55,709 nt of DNA from Tubiluchus corallicola (Eukaryota > Priapulida > Priapulimorpha > Priapulimorphida > Tubiluchidae). The translations under genes and the position numbers were made by a program. Below, in pieces: positions 21,160 to 55,709 of this stretch. The stretch lies in contig JAQGDQ010001204.1 of the NCBI GenBank assembly GCA_030141605.1, positions 1-55,709 on the forward strand, given 5' to 3'. Numbering within the stretch: position 1 is the first letter of the stretch; each line of letters begins with the position of its first letter. Below the pieces are notes generated by a model. It searched no databases and was not told where the DNA came from. It saw only the letters and a program-made list of their open reading frames with translations.

Positions 21160-21262
21160 AGGGTAACAGCAAGTGCCATTTTTAACGTCTTTGGTACGAC
21201 CCGGCCGCAACTCCCGACCTCCCAGACGGAAAGTGGGCGCGTTACCCCTAGACTAAATTGAC
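21160..21262 (-). mobile_element. tRNA-derived SINE, head plus start of body
   Basis: On the minus strand TTAGTCTAGGGGTAACGCGC resembles a tRNA A-box arm, and GGTCGGGAGTTGCGGCCGGG is a degraded B box. ACCAAAGACGTTAAAAATGG follows. The same post-head block (ACCAAAGACTTAAAAAATGG) occurs after the tRNA-like head at 47370-47470, so both belong to one SINE family. Confidence 0.7.
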
Positions 21263-22705
21263 AGGTCGTAAAAGAGAAACAGTAAAATATATTTATTAGC
21301 AACGTTTAAAGTTTAAGTGAAAACAATACTCAAATCTCAATTTACTAGCACTATAATCTTCCTAGCAACCACCTGAGATCCCTGTAAAACTAATTTAATC
21401 TTTCGATTTGATTTTATATCAAAAACGTAACAGGCACAATTGCAGTAATATTTAAAGCTGAGTTGACAGGAGCATTTGTTAAACCCGACGCATGAAGGGG
21501 TTACCTAGACAGAATTGACATGGTACGGGACTCCTAAAAAATTCTATCCACAAGATATTTAAACATTTTTATTGCATAAGTAGAATTCGAGTATTGCACA
21601 AGTTATGCGAGTATAAATGTCTAGTGTTGTACATTTTGAAGTAAATTTTCATTATTATTTCAATAAAAGACATAATAATTTATGTAAATTCCTTTAAACA
21701 CGAAACAATTAGCTATGCTGCATTCCTAATATTTACAGGGTAATAACCTAGTCCTAGCAGATAATTCTAGCCCGGCATTGGACAGCATTCTTGTAGGATG
21801 GTCATTATTGGCAAGGTGCCAAAATTCGTGCGCGAACCTCTCACACCCCCCGCAGCGATTTTACAAACGTGATGTCATTGTAAATAACTTGAAAAAAGAA
21901 TCATTAACTTCTCTTCCTGTGTCGTGCAGTCAAACAAACAAACTGCAGGTTCTTAAGATGCCATAAATACCTCGGCTAACCACTTACTACGTCATAAACA
22001 TTTCGCAATATGTAACATAACAATGCAAAACGTGACTCTCTCAGTAGAGGTTGTCTAAAAATATCACAAGTCGTGTAGAGAGAATAGTGACACAATAACA
22101 CGCTTTGCTGACCTGTTGATTGACCACGGAAATTAGCAGACTCCGGATACCTAAAGTTGGTACATGTTCGTTGTCATGCTTTGCCGAAATATATTTTCTC
22201 GAGTAAGAGAAATATATAAAGAGCAGTCTTGATTATAATTCTTGTTTACTTGATTTTTTTAAAGTAAAAAAAATAAACAAATCAATTATCTTTTTGTGAA
22301 GGACACTGTCTAGTGTACTAATGCAGTGCGGATACGCCGGCGACCGGTAATAAGGTTAGAGGAAAAAAGTAACAATTAATTTATGGTAGCCGGAAAGTCA
22401 CGGGAAAAAAGTGAACTAATTCATGGTGGCCGGAAAGTCACAATTTTAGCTAGGAAAGCAAGTGAGGCAATCAAACAAAAATATTCAAGTCAGTTACAAT
22501 GTATTTAAGTACCATAAACAATTCTAGTAATAAAACAGAAAACATTTTAAATCAGTTATTAACTGGCAACGCATGATTTGCACACATTAACAAAACTATT
22601 TATAATTATTAACTATGATGGCATTACAGGTATGTGAAAAACGACGTTTTGTTTAATATCTTACGGTTACGGTTACTTTTTTTCTTATCATTTTTTACCT
22701 GTGAT
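21263..22705. other. Intergenic, small tandem duplication only
   Basis: A 40-bp unit ending GGTAGCCGGAAAGTCAC / GGTGGCCGGAAAGTCAC is duplicated at about 22365-22445. Otherwise I saw no gene or repeat. Confidence 0.45.
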
Positions 22706-22895
22706 TTTGCTTGGGAAAAAGAAAAATGAACTAGGTAAGGTTCTAGCTAGCTGTTAAAACTGTTACTATTACAATAGCATGGACTGCGAGGCGTTGTCAA
22801 GTGTACACAAATGTGTTGTCTGGTTCACTTAACCTTTGACCTTTTCAAGACCGTCATCAATCGCTGGAACTGTGAAAAGGCTTATTACCGTTGTC
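22705..22895 (+). repeat. Dispersed repeat family R4, copy 1
   Basis: Matches 41455-41625 in the same orientation. Shared blocks are AAAATGAACTAGGTAAG, AGCTGTTAAAACTGTTACTA, ACACAAATG, ACTTAACCTTTGACC (similar) and CGCTGGAACTGTGAAAAGGC. A third partial copy is at 33865-33985. Confidence 0.85.
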
Positions 22896-23330
22896 GATAT
22901 GTCGCATCAAATTATTCCAAAAACGGCATATACATGCATCAGACCCGACAAGCGCCAAGCAGTCGAATTGAACCCGCAGCCCTCGCAAAAGCAGCAAGTT
23001 GTTAAACACAACACATTCTGAACGTTCTGTGGTTACAATCAGCCCGAGCAGACATACCAAACTATTTAGTAGGAGTATTTAGTAACAGCAATAATTAGGA
23101 GCACTGCTAGTATAAACTCTTCCTGAGGTAAAGAAACAACAGTTATTAGCTGCATAGCAATCAGTATGATTATACTAATTACAATATGCACGTTTCCTCG
23201 TGTAACCCAGAAACCGTTATTTATGATTATTATGGCTTAGTACTACTCTCTAGGTAGTCTTTGTATACTGTTTAGATTTTTGCAGTTTGCTTTTCGAATT
23301 TGTTTTGGCACAAAGTTACAATTTTGAACG

Positions 23331-23586
<256 letters not shown>

Positions 23587-23859
23587 ATAACGTACGTCCT
23601 TTAAAACAGTATCTTTCTCGTGTTTTGATTTTAAATACAAAATTAAAATGTATAATAAATATGTTAAAAATTGTTTGGTACGTGTCACAGCACCTTTTTA
23701 TGTGCTTGCTCCCTCTAACTTTAGAACCTGGCTACGCCCCTGAATAAGTCACTTAACAGTCCGATACCACATTCTGCATGAAGACCAGATTACAAAATAC
23801 GAAAACACATGGCAAGGGGGTGCAGCATGGAGGAACAAAAAAATCATCGTTTAGGTAGT

Positions 23860-24545
23860 CACAGGAAAAAAGCACTGGAAAAGTCACAGGAAAATGGCAT
23901 TGGAAGTCACTGGAAAAGTCGCAGGAAAAGAGCCACTGGAAAAATCACAGGAAAAAAGGCACAGGACAAAAGCCACTGGAAAAGTCACAGAAAAAAGTCA
24001 CTGGAAAAGTCACATGAAAAAAGGCACTGGAAAAATCACAGAAAAAGTCACTGGAAAAGTCACAGGAAAAAAGTCACCGGAAAAGTCACTGGAAAAGTCA
24101 CATGAAAAAAGGCATTGGAAAAGTCACATGAAAAAAGGCATTGGAAAAGTCACATGAAAAAAGGCATTGGAAAAGTCACAGGAAAAAAATCACTGGAAAA
24201 AAGGCATTGGAAAAGTCACATGAAAAAAGGCATTGGAAAAGTTACAGGAAAAAAATCACTGGAAAAGTCACAGAAAAAGTCACTAGAAGAATCACAGGAA
24301 AAGTCACTGGAAAAGTCACAGGAAAAAAGGCACTGGAAAAGTCACAGAAAAAAATCACTGGAAAAGTCACAGAAAAGGGCACTGAAAAAGTCACAGAAAA
24401 AAAGCACTGAAAAGTCACAAAAAAGTTACTGGAAAGGTCACAGAAAGTCACTGGAAAAGTCACAGGAAAAAAGGCACTGGAAAAGTCACAGAAAGTCACT
24501 GGAAGTGTCACTGGAAAAGCCATAAAAAAGTCACTGGAAAAATCA
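23860..24545 (+). repeat. GGAAAAGTCACA minisatellite
   Basis: Alternating AAAAGTCACAGGAAAAAA and GGCACTGGAAAAGTCAC units (roughly 25-30 bp) give Lys/Ser/His-rich spurious ORFs. The GGCAC-GGAAAA core is shared with 7400-7795. Confidence 0.93.
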
Positions 24546-25920
24546 CTGAAAATAAAGAAATAACCCTAACTCTACCAAAATCAAATAACTTTTTTCTCTG
24601 ACTTTATTACTAGTCACCAAACTTTTATAATGATTACAGACTTAAGTTGTGCTACATTATCTTTGAAGACTTTTTTCAAGTATTAGTTGGCAGTTCTGAC
24701 ATTCAAGAGCTTTTAAACAGTAACTCTGACTCGCCAGTGTTATTATCAATTTATACAACTTGTTAAAATAAATTAAAACAATTAGTAAGCAGATAAAGAC
24801 TTTTTATTATTTATTAACCTTTTATTTATTGATGGCGAACAAATCTGAAATGAAATGAAATTATGAATTTTTCAGTGACTCTAATGCTATTTCTGGCAGA
24901 TGATATTTTAACCAGGATTGGATGAAATGAAAATAAATATTATTTATTGAAGAATAAAATTCGTATTTTTCACCGGGGCATTATATACATTCCAGCAGGT
25001 GGGAAATGAAGAAAACGAACAAGTATTAAAATTCATGGCAGCAAGGCATTGCCATAATAATAAGCTTTATCCTGCAAACCGTATATCGTGTATCTAAATT
25101 TTCTGCTCCCACCTTTTTGCTTAAATAGGAATACTTTAGAATGGACTTAACACTAGGAATCCTTTTGTTGTTAACAGACCATATTGTTGTTACTGCATAT
25201 AAAGTCTACTAATGTTGTATATATCATGTAACGTCAGATATTCAGTTTGCATTTATTTTTACCAAAAGTCAATCATCTAAGTTATTCAGCTTTTAAAATC
25301 TCCTGTCCCTTTGTCATTTTATTTCTTGAATTAGAAAGCTTTGACTTGAAAACAGCTGTGTCAAATGAAATATCCAACTTCTTTGCACTTGCTAAATTTG
25401 TGCTTGCGGCTAGGTACACATATCATCAGAAAGTAAAAACTAGATTAAACAAATTACATTTACATAATAATAAATTTTATTATAAACACTATGCCCATTT
25501 GTTAATGTGCCCAATTCTACAATCTTTCTATAATAGTGGTCAGTCTAGTAAAGAGTTCATAGTAAGGAAATATGGAAAGGAAAATTTGCAGCACAAACCA
25601 ACATTATGGCATTTGCAGTAATAATGTGGTAGTTTTTATAATGTGCGTGTATTAAAACGTGACTAAGTTATTTTTTTAATTGGACAAAATTAGATCCAGA
25701 ATTCCACAGCAAGTTAAAAGTAGGCCTAGCAGAGCTTATAATTCACCAAACATACTCGAACCAGCTAGTGCACACTTTTGTCAATGTGTTTTTTCTGTGG
25801 CATTTTCAATATCGACCAAGAACAGTGTGCTACACTGCAACAACTAATCTCCAGAGCATAACAGAAAGACAATTTACTCATCCACTGTGCTACTAAAGCA
25901 TGGTGCAGTAACCACATACA
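24546..25920. other. Intergenic with one unassigned ORF (25247-25621, plus)
   Basis: The 124-codon ORF starts MHLFLPKVNHLSYSAFKI, contains ALAKFVLAARYTYHQK and is mostly Leu/Phe/Lys/His. It has no recognised motif and sits in AT-rich sequence. It could be a LINE tail fragment or chance. Nothing else was seen. Confidence 0.35.
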
Positions 25921-25924
25921 CCTC

Positions 25925-26060
25925 TACATTTTTGGATGAGGACTTATTATTGTATCAATGCACTAGTGCCATCTATCCACAGTTAAATATCAATGCAGAA
26001 GTGCCACCTACCCGCTGTTAAATATCAATGCACTAGTGTCACCTATCCACAGTTAAATAA
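25925..26060 (+). repeat. Three tandem copies of a ~38-bp unit
   Basis: Copies of ATCAATGCACTAGTGCCATC followed by TATCCACAGTTAAAT start near 25956, 25991 and 26026. Confidence 0.85.
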
Positions 26061-26534
26061 TGCTTGATGATAGCTGCAGAACGAAGGATAAACCTTTAAT
26101 GTATTTGAACTTCACATTTTTTGCTACAATGGCAAGTGCAGAGTTATTTGATGCCTCTATTGAGTGCTACATTCACTGGCCTAAAATGTCTCAAATCCAT
26201 AAAAAAAGTCTGCTCACTGCCAATGTATACACATTACAAGGGCCAGATTAAGACCTCAAGTGGTCCTAAGCACTAAAAAGATTATTGTACCCCCATATGT
26301 GTGTAACTCAGAATAAAAACAATACTAAACTGTAAAAAGAAATCTTCGTATTGTCATATTGTAAACACACAGAAATCGACACACATATTCTGGTATATTT
26401 TACTTTTGGGTAATTATGTGACTTGAAAAAAACTTTGTGGGCTCCCCTGAGACCATAAGCATATGCCTTATTTTGCTTAATGGTTAATCCAGGGCTGCAA
26501 ATTACAAAAATTAGTAAGCTGTACTAAGGAAATC

Positions 26535-27395
26535 TAAGTACAGTAAACTATGTATAACTTGAACAATGTTCGTAAGAAAACAAGATTGAGTCACTCATCA
26601 ACGACGGACAATACAGTGCGGTCTGTGAAAATAACAAACTGAGCCTTTAATCAAATATCAAACAACAATTTTTTATGAATAATAAAAAATAAAATGACTG
26701 GTCCACTTCTTCTGTAGTCTGACTAGCATGGTTTATAGAACTTGGCAATAATAATATTGTTATCTACATTAAACCATGTTCGTTAAGCCACATTGTGTGC
26801 AGCGTTATGCTAAGGTAATACAAGAAATCTTAGCATTTTTCCTGAAACTTGCAGTTAAAATCGTAATGTGGTGCACACTTTCATGTAGGACTTCTTGCTT
26901 GGGAGGCTGTTCGAGACAGATGAGATAATTTCAATCAGATTCTTCAGAATTGTACTTGAAATTCGGTTCGAGTTACATGATAGTTCAAGTAACAGATTTC
27001 GTATTACACAATGTTCGTTAAAGACAAAAAGGAGGTGGAAAATCCGTTCCACGAGATCTGTTCAAGACACGCAAGAATTCAAGTTGTACCAGTTTGAGTT
27101 ATATGTAGCTTACCGTTTTTGTTTCATAAAGCAAAGTATGATATGCGAGGTGTAAACAAGATAATGTGATAATGTACATATTAAAATTATCATAATAATA
27201 TCATACTACATTACCAGTAGATATACAGACGCAGAATACTTAATGCTAACCTACCTTTCATTCAACTATGTAAATTAAGTCTGCAAAATCTCAACACTAC
27301 GGGCTCATATCTAACTGGCTTGTGCATATTAACAACAAATTTATACTACTCCCTTCTCTTTAAAATTGGTCTTATCAGATTAATAACAGATTAAC
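26535..27395 (+). mobile_element. Pogo/Tigger-like non-autonomous element, copy 1
   Basis: It begins ACAGTAAACTATGTATAACT, with TA before CAGT. Over about 850 bp it matches 53270-54130 in inverted orientation, including AGCAAAGTATGATATGCGAG, CTTAATGCTAACCTACCTTT, AAAATTGGTCTTATCAGATT and AATGTTCGTTAAGCC-like blocks. The CAGTAAAC...AACTCGA-type terminus and TA insertion fit the pogo/mariner group. No transposase ORF was recognised. Confidence 0.65.
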
Positions 27396-28715
27396 TTTTG
27401 TTAAAACAATTCCCGAATGCCAAACGCATTTCTTTATCTACACTATTAACAAGAGCACCCTTCATAGCAATTAGTACACTAATAACAGCAATAATATTGA
27501 CTATGAAAAATGCTTACCAATATGACAACACTTCCCAGAATGCCATAGTGATCACAAATGCTGAACAGTAATGTAGACCACACAAGAATAAATTTGTTCG
27601 TGTAAATTTAACGCAATTATTTGACACAGTTAAAACAATTAAATAAACTCCTTCAGGACCGTAAGCGTTTGCTGCATTTTGCATGGGTTCATGAAAAACT
27701 GCTCTCACTACGCAGTGATTATGTTATATTTGATAATTTTTGTAGGTTTTTACTCCTCTAGCAATGGACATTCATGCAAATTTATATACGAAACATTTGC
27801 TTATTTTACACAAATTACAAATCGATTTGTGGCCAATAAGCTTTCAGTAACTGCAGTATTTGCACAATGTACAGTATCACTTGGGTGAAATTGGCTAATA
27901 CTGAAAATTTCAACTATCCAGAGACACAACATTTCGATAAACTTTGGTCTCTATTTTTAAGGAGAAATTCCTGCTAAAAAATGAGATGACCTTAATTTGT
28001 TCTTGGCTGATCGGTTGGCTTTTCCAGGAGGTCTGCACAGCAGAAGGTTCTCTTAGGTTGCAGCAAACAGGCGATCAATAAATTAGTGTGTACGATCACG
28101 CAAGTGTACACCAGACTAAGCTACTCAATAGGCTAAGTTGGACTGCTTGAGAAGGATGTCTTTCTTAACTACTTATAAATGTTTAAACAAATAGCAGGAT
28201 TGGATAGCCGAGAGTCTTCTTAATATAACAGTGCCTAATTTGTAATCATTTAGCTATGTCTGTGCTCATACAGTAGCAGAAAAGTCATAGGTCTATAAGA
28301 CCTATTTTGAGCGGTGCGGTCCTGAAGGAGTTAACAATGTGAACAACAATTCTTCTGAACTACTAACAGCTTACAAAATTGGCAACTCAGAGATGAATAT
28401 AATACAATCCTCTCTGAAGCAAATGTTTCAAGGTATTTGAGGAATTTGGTTAAACACGCTGACTATTTACTACAGACGAATATTTCTTGAGTTATTTTTG
28501 ATGCTTCTTGCAAATGAGGCAACACAGTAGCAATTTCATCTACAATCCACGTGTAAACGTCTAAATAATAATGTCAACTATGACTTACTGGCGCATTCAG
28601 ACTAGCGGGTTTTCTCTCTGATAGCAAACTCATAAGAGCGAACTGGTTTTCATGTTTCTGTCGGTATTGAATTGCAAACTCTCTGACAGTTACAGCAAGT
28701 TGATTCACTGTCTAG
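27396..28715. other. Region downstream of the Miro stop, no gene recognised
   Basis: AT-rich with short ORFs only. A Miro 3' UTR could reach into it, but I could not place a canonical AATAAA for the minus strand with confidence. Confidence 0.4.
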
Positions 28716-29175
28716 TGTGAACGCCTTGGTGAGTTACTTCCGATACTTCTGGCAGTGAATGGAGAATTGAGTGCCATCTTGCGCTTACTGCCATGGAGTA
28801 ACTAGCAACAAGTTTGCTCTCTAGGCTGAACATGCTTGCGTGTTACTCCTGACAATTCCCACGGTGAATAGAGAAGTGAGTGTCAATTAGTGTTTACAGT
28901 CGTAGAGTAACTCGACGCAAGTTTTGCTCGCTAGTCTGAACATGCTTGCGAGTTACTCTCGACAATTCTCGCAGTGGATAGAGAAGTGACTGTCAGCTTG
29001 TGCTTACTGTCAACTCACCACAAGTTTTGCTCTCTAGGCTGAACATGCTCGCGAGTTACTCTCGAGAATTTTGCAGTGAATGGAGAAGTGAGTGTCAGCT
29101 CGTGCTTACTGTCGTAGAGTAACTTGCCGCAAGTTTTGCTCTCCAGTCTGAACATACTTGCGAGTTATTTGACAA
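28715..29175 (-). repeat. ~108-bp tandem repeat, four units, just downstream of Miro
   Basis: The landmark GAACATGCTTGCG recurs at 28828, 28938, 29041 and 29150, spaced 103-110 bp. Each unit also has CAAGTTTTGCTCTCTAG, GCAGTGAATAGAGAAGTGAG and GTCGTAGAGTAACT. The block ends about 110 bp past the Miro stop and would lie in or beside its 3' UTR. Confidence 0.88.
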
Positions 29176-29287
29176 GAAAACTCACTAGTCTGAACACATC
29201 ATTACAAACTTATAGACGGAGAGTTAGTGGGAATAAAAAACTCAGATAATATCCTTCCTAATGCAGGGTGGCAAGCATAATGTGGTA

Positions 29288-55709
<26,422 letters not shown>

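Noticed and set aside
23809-24525. Lys/Ser/His-rich repeat ORFs
   Set aside because: GGAAAAGTCACA minisatellite.
26855-27155. Overlapping ORFs on both strands
   Set aside because: They lie inside the pogo-like repeat that recurs inverted at 53270-54130, and neither shows a transposase motif.

Overview
The window is intron-rich, AT-rich animal DNA. It has GT-AG introns, long introns packed with repeats, many microsatellites and minisatellites, LINE fragments, tRNA- and 5S-derived SINEs, and short DNA transposons. The organism cannot be named from the sequence. A large-genome invertebrate fits best, because one gene encodes a Spätzle/Trunk-like cystine-knot factor and the repeats resemble those of marine invertebrates. 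This placement is inference.

Positions 1-1945 are visibly GC-richer than the rest. They hold the 3' end of a coding unit with a two-repeat TATA-binding-protein (TBP)-like domain, split across two frames. Next come a 75-bp direct duplication, a (CA)n tract and CTTTCRCRCR minisatellites. This looks like a decayed virus-like or mobile element. Positions 4827-6823, minus strand, contain a complete three-exon gene for a 201-residue secreted protein. It has a signal peptide, a propeptide and a C-terminal cystine-knot domain ending in CxC, and both splice junctions keep the frame. Positions 6824-29287 show no convincing host gene. They hold minisatellites (7.4, 18.2 and 23.9 kb), codon-like trinucleotide tracts, LINE 3' ends (8.1 and 14.8 kb), SINEs (16.1 and 21.2 kb) and several dispersed repeat families.

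Positions 29288-55709, minus strand, are most of a Miro gene (mitochondrial Rho GTPase, RHOT family). Fourteen exons can be read with matching splice phases, giving 605 residues. The order is GTPase 1 from its P-loop, EF-hand 1, EF-hand 2, GTPase 2 and a tail-anchor membrane helix. Only the first few residues lie beyond the right edge. Its introns carry hAT elements with 8-bp target duplications, pogo/mariner-like MITEs with TA duplications, LINE ends, a tRNA-SINE, tandem repeats with splice-donor-like units, and several inverted repeat pairs that bracket exons.

The two host genes have no evident functional link. Miro moves and anchors mitochondria. The cystine-knot protein is a predicted extracellular signal. 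The observations most worth following are the cystine-knot gene, the TBP-like element, the inverted repeats around Miro exons, the donor-like minisatellite and the 5S-derived SINE.
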